A DNA stretch of 64,000 nucleotides, taken from the NCBI GenBank assembly GCA_934178345.1, contig CAKPQG010000001.1, positions 1 through 64,000 of the forward strand, read 5' to 3'. Below, one piece after another: positions 17,579 through 25,128 of this stretch. A program made the position numbers and the translations under genes. Origin of the DNA: an uncultured Dialister sp. (lineage in GTDB: Bacteria; Bacillota; Negativicutes; Veillonellales; Dialisteraceae). Each line of letters begins with the position of its first letter. The stretch's first letter is position 1. Under the pieces are notes generated by a model that made no database searches, was not told the origin of the DNA, and worked only from the letters and a program-made list of their open reading frames with translations.

Positions 17579-18098
17579 CCTCGGGGACGTGCTGTCCCTT
17601 GATTGTGGATGAAAGATTCTCTTGAATGAGAAATTAGAAATGAGAAATGCGAAATGGTGGTGCGGCGCATAAAAATCAGAAGCGCCGCGGAGGTTTGAAA
17701 TGAGCGATTATCTCGTATCGCCAACCTAATCCCTAGCCACTAATTCCTAGCTACCAGTCACCAGTCACTAGTCCCCAGTCCCCAGTCACTAGTCACTAGT
17801 TACTAGTCACTAGCCACTCATCCTTGCTTTCAAACTTAGCCCATGGGGCGTGCCGCTCTTTGATTACGTGCGAAAGAGGGGGAGCGGGTTCAACTGTTTC
17901 AAAGAGTTCAGCGGGGGTGGTGCGGCGCATTTCGTCATCCTGAGCGGAGAAAAACGTCGTATGTTAGAAAATGGCTGATCTGAAAATATGAGAACTGAGT
18001 CGAAGGATCTAAGCGCCGCGGAGATTTGAAATGAGCGATTTTCTCGTATCGCCAATCTAATCCCTAGCTACTAATCCCTAGTCACCAGTCGCCAGTCC
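17579..18098. repeat. Two adjacent composite A elements, one with nested insert
   Basis: First element 17579-17836: head (GTGCTGTCCCTTGATTGTGG), GAAATTA/GAAATGA heptamers, hairpin GTGCGGCGCATAAAA..GCGCCGC (17671-17700), CCTAGCC and CAGTCAC heptamers, tail GCTTTCAAACTT. Second element 17842-18098: same order, but its hairpin loop carries an 81-bp insert (17930-18010) that starts CGTCATCCTGAGCGG and ends GTCGAAGGATCT. The nested insert recurs at 29354-29433 in reverse orientation. No gene. Confidence 0.8.
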
Positions 18099-18575
18099 CT
18101 ATTTTCTCACATGAGACAGGTTCACATACAGCTCTTTGGCATCGGCATCGAGTTTGCGATTTTTCTTCACATCCGAGAGGTGGTCATACTTGCTGACAGC
18201 ATTGCCCTTCGCATCATACATCGCGATGAGGGCGTGATCCATGGAGTATTCTCTTTCCCGCTTGTCGGCATGGAGATTGATTTTGAATTCACGAATGCGG
18301 GTCGTGAGATTTCCATTCGCGAAGTCATAGTCGCTGGGGTTCTTTTTGAGGCTTTCCACGTAGAGGGTGAAGTCTACATTTTCGATGCTGCCAGGGAAAT
18401 CCATGGTCTGCATGCCGGAGAGGGACTTCATGTCTGCGTAGCAGATCTCTTCATCGTCTGCATGAATGACGCGATACCGGTCTGGATGGGCGAGGAGTGT
18501 CGCGGAATCCATCGCCATCGCAGAAGTCGCAGTAAGCATAGTGAAAGCGGCGAGTGCCAGTGCAAATTTTTTCAT
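18099..18575 (-). CDS. Secreted hypothetical protein (158 aa)
   Basis: Not recognised as a named family. A clean signal peptide (MKKFALALAAFTMLTATSAMA) predicts export to the periplasm. The mature part starts MDSATLLAHPDRYRVI and is polar, with alternating strands and a conserved-looking segment EICYADMKSLSG; no cysteine pair or metal motif. ATG has an excellent site (AAGGAGG, 6 nt) and its own consensus promoter. Convergent gap with composite repeats downstream, MITE copy upstream. Confidence 0.75.
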   Translation of the reverse strand: MKKFALALAAFTMLTATSAMAMDSATLLAHPDRYRVIHADDEEICYADMKSLSGMQTMDFPGSIENVDFTLYVESLKKNPSDYDFANGNLTTRIREFKINLHADKREREYSMDHALIAMYDAKGNAVSKYDHLSDVKKNRKLDADAKELYVNLSHVRK

Positions 18576-18620
18576 GATATCCTCCTTAAAATTGACTTAG
18601 GTTCATTTCGATATGATTCG

Positions 18621-18649
18621 ATTATACTATGGAAGAGACAGAAATGCAA
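18621..18649 (-). promoter_or_regulatory. Promoter of secreted protein gene
   Basis: On the minus strand TTGCAT (18649-18644) and TATAAT (18626-18621), 17 bp apart. Confidence 0.75.
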
Positions 18650-18663
18650 GCCGAATTTTCCTA

Positions 18664-18824
18664 GGGAAACGTTGATTAAATCGTTGTCAGATTTTACTCT
18701 TGAATTTTTATACATAGCGAGGAATCACCTGACGCGAATAGCGAGCTATTTAAGGAAGGCTATGACGAAGCTATGCATAAAAATTCTTGTAGAAGCTGAC
18801 TCTGCGATTGAATCAGTGTTTCCC
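18664..18824. mobile_element. 161-bp MITE, copy 1 (inverted relative to the others)
   Basis: Starts GGGAAACGTTGATTAAATC and ends GATTGAATCAGTGTTTCCC, flanked by TA at 18662-18663 and 18825-18826. The central apex AATAGCGAGCTATT is palindromic and the arms are largely complementary, so the whole element can form a hairpin. Same length as the copies at 24318 and 53251. The TA flanks suggest mobilisation by an IS630/Tc1-type transposase encoded elsewhere. Confidence 0.8.
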
Positions 18825-18828
18825 TAGG

Positions 18829-18863
18829 GGAAATACTGATCCTTCGACTGCATCAGCATTTCC
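18829..18863. repeat. 35-bp palindrome derived from MITE ends
   Basis: GGAAATACTGAT, centre CCTTCGACTGC, ATCAGCATTTCC. The arms match the terminal bases of the 161-bp element beside it (GGAAACGCTGAT), so this looks like a deletion derivative with both ends fused. Confidence 0.6.
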
Positions 18864-18879
18864 TGAGACTTGGACGCAA

Positions 18880-18917
18880 AAAACGCTGCCGTGAAATTCA
18901 CAGCAGCGTTTTTTTCT
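18880..18917 (-). terminator. Terminator of putP (also works on plus strand)
   Basis: AACGCTGC..GCAGCGTT stem (18882-18910) flanked by A-run and T-run. Confidence 0.85.
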
Positions 18918-18921
18918 ATTT

Positions 18922-20412
18922 TTATTTTGACAGCGCGAGGGCTTTTTCGAAAGTTTCCTTGATGCTTTCCGAGGGTTCCTTATCCATGAGGCTCACGACG
19001 ACGATCGCGATGACAGAGAAGAGGAAGCCGGGGACGAGCTCGTAGAGGTCAAACCATGCGAACTGTTTCCAAATGAGAACGGTGAGGCCGCCGACGATGA
19101 CACCGGCGTAGGCGCCTTTGAGCGTCATGCGTTTCCAGTAGAGGGAGAGGAGCACAGTCCCGCCGAAGCAGGCACCGAAGCCAGCCCATGCGTAGGAAAC
19201 GATGGAGAAGATATAACTGTTCGGATCTGAGCCGAGGTAGACGGCGATGCAGGAAACGAGAAGGACCGAGATACGGCTGACGCGGATCAGCGTTTTTTCC
19301 GAGGCATCCTTGCAGAGGAAGGCCTGGAAGAGGTCACGGGAGACTGCCGAGGATGTGACGAGCAGCTGCGAGGAGCTGGTACTCATGATGGCTGCGAGGA
19401 TCGCAGACCAGATGATGCCCGTGATGAAAGGCGCCGAGAGGGACTCTGCCATCAGGACAAAGACGCGCTCTGCATTCGCATTTTCGAGCGGGGTCGTGAG
19501 GTATGCCTTGCCGATGACGCCCATGGCGATGGCGAAGGCGAGAGACAGGATGACCCATGTCATAGCGATGTGTGTCGATTTCTTCAGGTCTTTCGCATCC
19601 GAGATCGCCATGAATTTGACGAGGATATGCGGCTGTCCGAAATAGCCGAGTCCCCAGCCGAGGGAGGAAACCATCATGATGACAAGAGCGCCCATGCCAG
19701 TGGAGTCCGGGAAGAAGGAGAAGAAGTCCGGTCCTTCTTTTGCCAGAATATCCATGGTCGGAGCAGGGCCGCCCAGTGCGATGGCTGCGGCGACCGGTAC
19801 ATAGAGGACGGTGAAGAACATCATCGTGCCCTGAATGAGGTCAGTCAGAGCGACGGCAGAGAAACCGCCGAGGAAGGTGTAGAAGACGACGACGAAGGCA
19901 CCGATCAGAAGGGACTCGAAGTAGGGCAGACCGAAGATGGTATTGAAAAGCTTGCCGGCTGCGACGAATCCGGAGGATGTGTAAATGATAAAGAAAAGAA
20001 TGATGAAGAGGGCGCAGATGAGGCGCAGGCCATTCTTCTTTTCTTCGAATCGGTTTGACAGATAGTCCGGGATGGTGAGCGAATTATTCGCGACCTCCGT
20101 GTAGTGACGAAGGCGTGTGGAGACGAGGACCCAGTTCGCCCATGTACCGATGATGAGGCCGATGCCTGTCCAGAAAGCGGAGAGCCCGTGCAGGTACGCA
20201 TAGCCCGGGAGCCCCATCAGCATCCAGCCGCTCATATCCGAGGCTTCCGCACTCATGGATGTCAGCCATGGTCCCAGTTTGCGGTCCCCCAGAATGTAAG
20301 ATGACAAATTTTTCTGCTGCCTCGAGTAATAGAGCCCGATGCACATCATGCCCGCCAGATAGAGGATGAAGGCCAGGGCAATCGGCCAGCTCCATTCTTC
20401 ACTTATTTCCAT
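18922..20412 (-). CDS. putP: Sodium/proline symporter
   Basis: Secondary transporter of the SSS family importing L-proline with sodium. 496 aa with 12-13 membrane helices. Family features: SSYILGDRKLGPW after helix 1, SAEASDMSGWMLMGLPG (sodium and proline site region), and the later GGFSAVALTDLIQG. The start has GGGGAGG 8 nt upstream. Monocistronic, with its own extended -10 promoter and terminator. Proline specificity is inferred from closeness to PutP; related members carry pantothenate or other solutes. Confidence 0.92.
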   Translation of the reverse strand: MEISEEWSWPIALAFILYLAGMMCIGLYYSRQQKNLSSYILGDRKLGPWLTSMSAEASDMSGWMLMGLPGYAYLHGLSAFWTGIGLIIGTWANWVLVSTRLRHYTEVANNSLTIPDYLSNRFEEKKNGLRLICALFIILFFIIYTSSGFVAAGKLFNTIFGLPYFESLLIGAFVVVFYTFLGGFSAVALTDLIQGTMMFFTVLYVPVAAAIALGGPAPTMDILAKEGPDFFSFFPDSTGMGALVIMMVSSLGWGLGYFGQPHILVKFMAISDAKDLKKSTHIAMTWVILSLAFAIAMGVIGKAYLTTPLENANAERVFVLMAESLSAPFITGIIWSAILAAIMSTSSSQLLVTSSAVSRDLFQAFLCKDASEKTLIRVSRISVLLVSCIAVYLGSDPNSYIFSIVSYAWAGFGACFGGTVLLSLYWKRMTLKGAYAGVIVGGLTVLIWKQFAWFDLYELVPGFLFSVIAIVVVSLMDKEPSESIKETFEKALALSK

Positions 20413-20463
20413 ACAATTTCCTCCCCTGTATAATCATTCCATTTTTTTGAAAATATCTTGAAC

Positions 20464-20472
20464 ATTATAACA
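20464..20472 (-). promoter_or_regulatory. Promoter of putP
   Basis: On the minus strand TGTTATAAT, an extended -10, about 50 bp before the putP start. Confidence 0.55.
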
Positions 20473-20499
20473 TATAAAAGAAAGAAATACGATAGGAAA

Positions 20500-20935
20500 A
20501 GGAAATAGGAGACTGGGAGACATCAGACTTTCTCATATCGTCATTTCGAGCGAAGCGAGAAATCTTTGTCATTCGCGGCTTAGAGGTCGATGTGTGGAAA
20601 CCCTAAGCGGGAAGCCTGCTATCAAGAGACCTTTGGGCTTCGCCGTTTATAAAAACGGGGTTCGGGTACTTTCATAAATCGCCTGCTTGATATGCATTTC
20701 TCCGCTCTCTTTCATACCGCCAGTGCCCTATCCGCCCCTTCGGGGCACCTTCCCCTCGAGGGGAAGGCTGAATCGGTGCGGCGAAGCCACCGCCGCAAGT
20801 TTGAAAGCAGGGATTAGGTGCCTAAAGTGACTAAAAGACTTGAAGACATCAGACATCTGGCGCATAAGGTTTCTCCGTCTGACATCTGAAGTCTCTAGGT
20901 CTCCAAGTCTCTTAGTCTGTAAGTCTCCCAGTCTT
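20500..20935. repeat. Composite B block plus other modules
   Basis: From 20505: GAGACTGGGAGACATCAGAC, then the ~106-bp block CGTCATTTCGAGC..CCTTTGGGCTTCGCC (20539-20645). Then TTTCATACCGCCAGTGCCC with the palindromic CTTCGGGGCACCTTCCCC module (20710-20772), a GCGGCGAAGCCACCGCCGC hairpin (20778-20798), and GACATCTGA, GTCTCTA and AGTCTCC repeats up to the end of tmcAL. No gene. Confidence 0.75.
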
Positions 20936-22111
20936 TTAGTCTACCATCACCGGTGACGTATAGAAATCCATTTTCCCCTTTCTATACTTCACCCCAGCCT
21001 GGCAGAAGGACTGCACATCGCTGGCGCGGATATCCATCTCGAGCATGACGGCGGCTTCTTCGGGAAGGGTTTTCAGTGCTTTCGCCGTGCTGGTGATGAT
21101 GGGGAGGGGAAGATTTCTGAGGAGGGCGCTCTTTTCTCTTCGGAGTGCGAGGAGGCGGGCGTAGGAGGGCTCGGGCGGGGCGAGGAAGGGGGAGGGAAGA
21201 GCGGCGGGGGAGAGGAGCAGTTCTGCGCCAAGGCGTTTCAGGCTGCTGCGAAGATAGCGCTTGCTCTTCGTGGCGGCGAGCATTTCTTCATAGGAAATCC
21301 GCTGGCTTTCCTTTTCCCATTTATATTCAAGTCCTTCTTTGAAAAGACCAGTCTTCTGAAGGGCTTCTCGGGGCATCAGGCGGGAGAGAAGGTGGCAGCA
21401 GTCCTCATAGCGCGATGGATCCGTGTAGCGGCCTTCTTCCATGAGCTGCGCCGCTTCCTCTTCGGCGGCAGGGGAAAGAAGAACCGTCCTTTTTTGAGAC
21501 AGGAGCTCCCGTCGCGCGCTCGTCGCGGAGACGGGATGCTCCATGTCCCGAGGAATGACGAGGATGTCCATGTCATAGTGGTTTCGAAGGATCGTCTCCG
21601 TATAGCGGAATCCCAAAAGATTATTCGGCTTCGTAAGCTCGCCGGCAAGATACGGGGAAGCGGCTGCCATCGCTTCATGGGCGGCTTCTCCATAAGACAG
21701 GCCGGCCGCGATTCTTTCGTGGAGGAGATGCTCGTAGTCTTCCGAGATCGCCCAGCGTGCAGCGGTGAGGAGTTCATCCTTCGTGAGAGACTCTGCGCCG
21801 AAGGCGATCATGTGTGCGCCCATGGCATGCAGGAGGAAGGCGGCATAGCGGGAGAAATGGTCTGCGCTCTGAAGGGCGTAGAGGGCGGGAAATTCGAAGA
21901 CGGCGTCCACGCCGGCACGGACGGCCCATCTGGCGCGCGTCCATTTATCAAAAAGGGCAGGCTCACCCCGTTGCACGAAAGCTCCGCTCATGATAGCGAT
22001 GAGGGAGGCTTTAGGATGGGCTTTTTTGATGGTATCGATCATGGCGGCATGACCGGCATGAAAAGGATTCCACTCGGCTGTGATACCGATGAGAGGAGAG
22101 GTGGTAGACAT
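20936..22111 (-). CDS. tmcAL: tRNA(Met) cytidine acetate ligase
   Basis: Makes N4-acetylcytidine at the elongator tRNA-Met wobble base from acetate and ATP (family formerly YlbM/DUF795). 391 aa. Nucleotidyltransferase core: GITAEWNPFHAGH near the N-terminus (HxGH), IMSGAFVQRGEPA, then PNNLLGFRY and the SATSARREL segment with the signature S/T residues. Start ATG 22111 follows AAGGAGT on the minus strand. Gaps on both sides are repeats. Confidence 0.9.
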   Translation of the reverse strand: MSTTSPLIGITAEWNPFHAGHAAMIDTIKKAHPKASLIAIMSGAFVQRGEPALFDKWTRARWAVRAGVDAVFEFPALYALQSADHFSRYAAFLLHAMGAHMIAFGAESLTKDELLTAARWAISEDYEHLLHERIAAGLSYGEAAHEAMAAASPYLAGELTKPNNLLGFRYTETILRNHYDMDILVIPRDMEHPVSATSARRELLSQKRTVLLSPAAEEEAAQLMEEGRYTDPSRYEDCCHLLSRLMPREALQKTGLFKEGLEYKWEKESQRISYEEMLAATKSKRYLRSSLKRLGAELLLSPAALPSPFLAPPEPSYARLLALRREKSALLRNLPLPIITSTAKALKTLPEEAAVMLEMDIRASDVQSFCQAGVKYRKGKMDFYTSPVMVD

Positions 22112-22280
22112 GGGGACTCCTTATTTAAGATATTTTAGGATATTGAGACGTGGAGAGACGTGGAGATATCAGACATCAGACGCAGACATCTGACATCTGA
22201 CGTCTAAAGTCTCCTTGTCTCTTAGTCTTCCTTATTCTATCACAAAAGTGAGCGGAGACAGGAAATCTGCCTTTCGCTAT
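22112..22280. repeat. Short heptamer arrays
   Basis: GAGACGTGGAGA, GACATCAGACGCAGACATCTGAC and AGTCTCCTTGTCTC repeats (22145-22235) form a mirror-like arrangement: the GACATCTGA arrays are followed by complementary GTCTCTTAGTCT arrays. No gene. Confidence 0.65.
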
Positions 22281-22288
22281 GCTATAAT
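22280..22288 (+). promoter_or_regulatory. Extended -10 promoter
   Basis: TGCTATAAT at 22280-22288, about 60 bp before the lipoprotein start. Confidence 0.55.
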
Positions 22289-22345
22289 ATGAAAAATCAA
22301 TGAGTGACATTTGATTTCGTTACTACCATCAAAGGAATGATATAT

Positions 22346-22924
22346 ATGTATAATCATTGGCAGAAAAAATGGGCGCTGTCTCTGGGGCTTCTGGCGGTCG
22401 CCATGTTACCCGCAGGCTGCGGAAACAGCATCGACGATCAGTTTCCTTTCGGGAAGAACCGCATTCACTGTGACGGCGAGACCATCACGGTGGCAACGCC
22501 GTTTGAACTGATTTCCAATGGCAAGCAGGTCGACCTTGCCGATCGTCAGGCGGAGACGGTTCACGCAGAAGGGCACAATGCGAATATGCAGATCCTTGTG
22601 ACCGGCACGAAAGCGAGCGAGGGGAAGGATGCGAAAACGCTGGCAGAAGAGGCGAAGCGCATCCTCGCCGATAATCCCAATCTGAAAAATGTGAAATCCC
22701 AGCAGAAGGAAATCACCTTGGGAGATGTGAAGGCCCAGCAGCTTTCCTTCTCTTTCACCGAGACCGCCCGCGGCAAGAGCACGGAGCTTTCTGTAGAAGA
22801 ATACATTTTCCTCCGGAAAGGCGTCATCTGGCGCGTCATTTATCAGTACCGCAGTCACGACGAGGTCGGCAAAGCTCTCTTGCAAAAAGTCGCCGGACAG
22901 ATTGCGATGGGGAGTACGTTCTAG
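22346..22924 (+). CDS. Lipoprotein with PsbP/DcrB-like domain
   Basis: 192 aa. Start ATG 22346 is preferred over upstream starts because AAAGGA lies 9 nt before it and the frame then begins directly with a lipoprotein signal (KKWALSLGLLAVAMLPAGC, lipobox LPAG-C). The rest (TITVATPFELISNGKQVD.., NVKSQQKEITLGDVKAQ..) looks like the small alpha/beta domain of PsbP/DcrB-type proteins; this fold call is an inference. Exact role unknown. The gene is alone between repeat gaps. Confidence 0.7.
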   Translation: MYNHWQKKWALSLGLLAVAMLPAGCGNSIDDQFPFGKNRIHCDGETITVATPFELISNGKQVDLADRQAETVHAEGHNANMQILVTGTKASEGKDAKTLAEEAKRILADNPNLKNVKSQQKEITLGDVKAQQLSFSFTETARGKSTELSVEEYIFLRKGVIWRVIYQYRSHDEVGKALLQKVAGQIAMGSTF

Positions 22925-23150
22925 GAATTAGTAGCTTTGAGTGACTAGTGACTGGTGACTTGTGACTGGCATGCCAGCTCATGGCATTGCCATTATTTAT
23001 ACTTCGCGGCGCTTCTATATTTTTATGCGCCGCACCACCATTTCGCATTTCTCATTTCTAATTTCTCATTCAATCGAGGCTTTCAAACGTAATCAAGGGG
23101 CGAGCCGCCCCAGAGGCTAACCCTGAACCTTTTTCTTTTTTAACAACGAG
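22925..23150. repeat. Composite A element, complete, reverse orientation
   Basis: GTGACTA/GTGACTGG heptamers (22940-22972), CATTGCCATTATTTATAC spacer, hairpin GCGGCGCTTC..ATGCGCCGC (23004-23034), CATTTCTCATTTCTAATTTC heptamers, and head module ending GGCTAACCCTGAACC (23118-23132). This copy shows the uninterrupted head junction used to read the MITE insertion at 53251. Confidence 0.8.
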
Positions 23151-23156
23151 GAATCT

Positions 23157-23420
23157 ATGCGATTTTCAAAAGGTTTTTTTTCACTACTTTTATTTTTAGC
23201 CGCCGGCGCTTTGATCGGAGGCATCTTGGGACAGGTGCTCGGCAGTGCGAACCTTGTCGGACTCATGCCTTTCCTGACGGAAACCTATGAGATTTTCAAT
23301 ATACAGAACATCGCCCTGAATCTAGGCATCATGCAGATCCATTTCGGCATTCGCTTCGCGCCGAATCTCATCAGCATTCTCGGCATTCTCGTCGCGTGGT
23401 GGCTGTATGAGAAGTTTTGA
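23157..23420 (+). CDS. DUF4321 membrane protein
   Basis: 87-aa protein with two membrane helices: FFSLLLFLAAGALIGGILGQVLG at the N-terminus and a C-terminal LISILGILVAWWLYEKF. Matches the DUF4321 family of small Firmicute membrane proteins, often near cell-shape or radC/maf genes; the function is not known. ATG follows ACGAGGA. The radC gene follows after 205 bp of repeats, an arrangement consistent with the common Firmicute neighbourhood. Confidence 0.85.
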   Translation: MRFSKGFFSLLLFLAAGALIGGILGQVLGSANLVGLMPFLTETYEIFNIQNIALNLGIMQIHFGIRFAPNLISILGILVAWWLYEKF

Positions 23421-23625
23421 GATGGGAAGCCTGAGAGACTAGAAGACATTAGACTTACGGTATCTGACATCTGACATCTGAAGTCTGTAGTCTAAAGTCT
23501 AAAGTTTGAAGTCTAAAGCCTCCTTGACCAGTCCCTAGCCACCAGTCACTAGTCACCAGCCACCAGTCCCAAGTCACCAGTACATGACATTTGAAACACC
23601 GGATTTCCAGTAAAGTGAGGATACG
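23421..23625. repeat. GACATCTGA / GTCTAAA and GTCACTA heptamers
   Basis: 23437-23520: GAGACTAGAAGACATTAGAC, TCTGACATCTGACATCTGAAG, then (GTCTAAA)n. 23525-23580: (CCAGTCA/CTAGTCA)n. No gene. Confidence 0.7.
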
Positions 23626-24312
23626 ATGATGCTTATCCGTGAAATGCGAAGCGAAGACAAGCCGAGAGAGCGTTTTCAGGAATCCCCGAAGATGGCCAGC
23701 ATGACGGATCTCGTTGCGATCCTTTTGCGAACGGGGCGGCAGGGGTACTCGGTCATGCAGCTGGCGCAGGATGTCGTGGACCAGCTTGAGCAGACGGTGG
23801 GTATCAATGGCTATGAGGATCTTCACTGGCGGGATCTCACGGATATCAAAGGCATCGGCCCGGACAAGGCCGTCACTATCTGCGCGGCGATCGAGCTCGG
23901 GCGGCGCCTGACCTATATATATGATAAAAGAAAATTAGAGAATTTCAGCACGCCGGAGAAGGTCTCCGCCTTTTTCATGGAGCGTCTCCGGCACGAGACG
24001 CAGGAGCATTTTCTTGTCGCCTTTGTCAATGTGAAGAACCGGCTCTTGGGGTACAAAGAAGTTTCCATCGGCGGGCTGAATGAGACGCCCGTCGACATCA
24101 AAGAGGCGATGAAGTGGGCGATCCGCTACAAAGCCTTCGGCCTCATCCTCCTGCATAATCACCCTTCCGGCTATCCGGAGCCGTCGAAAGAGGATATCGA
24201 GATGACGAAGACCTTCGCCAAGGCCGCCCAGCTTCTCGATATGGAAGTGCTGGATCATGTGATCATAGGAGACGGGATCTATGTGAGTTTGCATGAGAGA
24301 GGGGTTATTTGA
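23626..24312 (+). CDS. radC: RadC family JAB-domain protein
   Basis: 228-aa protein of the RadC/UPF0758 family, linked to DNA processing although a repair role is disputed. N-terminal helix-hairpin-helix region (LTDIKGIGPDKAVTICA) and a C-terminal JAMM metalloprotease-like domain with H177-N-H179-PSG and D190. ATG follows GAGGATACG. A 161-bp MITE begins a few bases after the stop, so the gene's original 3' flank has been changed. Confidence 0.92.
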   Translation: MMLIREMRSEDKPRERFQESPKMASMTDLVAILLRTGRQGYSVMQLAQDVVDQLEQTVGINGYEDLHWRDLTDIKGIGPDKAVTICAAIELGRRLTYIYDKRKLENFSTPEKVSAFFMERLRHETQEHFLVAFVNVKNRLLGYKEVSIGGLNETPVDIKEAMKWAIRYKAFGLILLHNHPSGYPEPSKEDIEMTKTFAKAAQLLDMEVLDHVIIGDGIYVSLHERGVI

Positions 24313-24317
24313 GACTA

Positions 24318-24478
24318 GGGAAACGCTGATTAAATCGCAGAATCTGATTTGGCATGTATTTTCATGCAATGCTTCGTCATAAGCCACCTTAAATAGCTCG
24401 CTATTCGCGGCGGATTATTCCTCGCCTTGCATGAAAATACAAGAGCCAAATCAGACAACGATTTAATCAGTGTTTCCC
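24318..24478. mobile_element. 161-bp MITE, copy 2
   Basis: Starts GGGAAACGCTGATTAAATCG and ends CGATTTAATCAGTGTTTCCC: 20-bp inverted ends with two mismatches, flanked by TA at 24316-24317 and 24479-24480. Centre TTAAATAGCTCGCTATTCGCG. Arms GCATGTATTTTCATGC and TTGCATGAAAATAC pair. Inserted four bases after the radC stop. Confidence 0.85.
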
Positions 24479-24595
24479 TAGTAGACGTCAGATTTTAGAA
24501 AGCAGGCGTCTCATGGTCGCTCTCAACGGGGAGAAAGAGGAGACACTTTGGTCTAGTCACTAATCCCAGTCCCTAGTCCCCTCCATTCCCAGATA

Positions 24596-24604
24596 TGCTA
24601 TAAT
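24596..24604 (+). promoter_or_regulatory. Extended -10 promoter
   Basis: TGCTATAAT at 24596-24604, identical to the motif at 22280 and close to a run of GTCCCTAGTCC repeat. Gene start 42 bp downstream. Confidence 0.55.
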
Positions 24605-24645
24605 ATATGAGATATAAAAATTTTAGTAAAGGACAGGTGTGAGCC

Positions 24646-24987
24646 ATGGAAGAAATGGAAAAAGGAAAACGTTATTCCGCAGAAGATAAGGGGTATACCA
24701 GCAAGATTTATGAAATCCGCTGGATCCCTGTCACGGAAAGAGAAGAATATCAGGGAGGCCCGACCAGAGACGCGCTCCTGAAGCTCAAAGAAAAAATGGC
24801 GGAAAAAGATTTCGACAAATACATCGAAAACGGTGTCATCCGTGTGACCTATGATGAAGGCCGTCTGATGATCATCGTGAAGTCGGAGATCTACCGCACC
24901 ATGCTGATGGGACCCTTCTACAATGCCATCTGCGAAGCCTTCGATGTGGGACATTTCCGCGTCGTCAGCCAGGTGAATGGGTACTGA
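24646..24987 (+). CDS. Small hypothetical protein (113 aa)
   Basis: No family recognised. Acidic N-terminus, then YTSKIYEIRWIPVTERE, a charged helix (RDALLKLKEKMAEKDFDKYIENG) and a beta-rich C-terminus ending FRVVSQVNGY. No signal or membrane segment, so probably cytosolic. ATG 24646 follows AGGTGTG; an ATG nine bases later is possible. It has its own promoter and terminator, so it is a genuine small gene. Confidence 0.7.
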   Translation: MEEMEKGKRYSAEDKGYTSKIYEIRWIPVTEREEYQGGPTRDALLKLKEKMAEKDFDKYIENGVIRVTYDEGRLMIIVKSEIYRTMLMGPFYNAICEAFDVGHFRVVSQVNGY

Positions 24988-25027
24988 TCGGAGCGGGAAA
25001 GCGGTTCTGATCGAGAGGAGAAGGATA

Positions 25028-25053
25028 GGCGAGCCGGATGGCCCGCCTTTTTT
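25028..25053 (+). terminator. Terminator of small hypothetical gene
   Basis: GGCGAGCC-GGAT-GGCCCGCC followed by TTTTTT. Confidence 0.75.
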
Positions 25054-25054
25054 C

Positions 25055-25083
25055 TTGCGAACTTTCCCGCTATCCGCTATAAT
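25055..25083 (+). promoter_or_regulatory. Promoter of ECF transporter operon
   Basis: TTGCGA at 25055-25060, 17 bp, TATAAT at 25078-25083. It overlaps the T-run of the previous terminator. Confidence 0.75.
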
Positions 25084-25128
25084 TTTCATAGTCTAATGAA
25101 AAACTCAGTCATCTATCCGAGGCTTCTT

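Noticed and set aside
17494..17836. CRISPR array or telomere
   Set aside because: Period is 7 with no unique spacers and no cas genes; TTTAGGG similarity to plant telomeres is coincidental in a circular-type chromosome context, as sister arrays are TTCAGGG and GGGATTA.
18111..18827. 238-codon plus-strand frame
   Set aside because: Antisense to the secreted protein and running through a MITE; the minus-strand gene has promoter, binding site and signal peptide.
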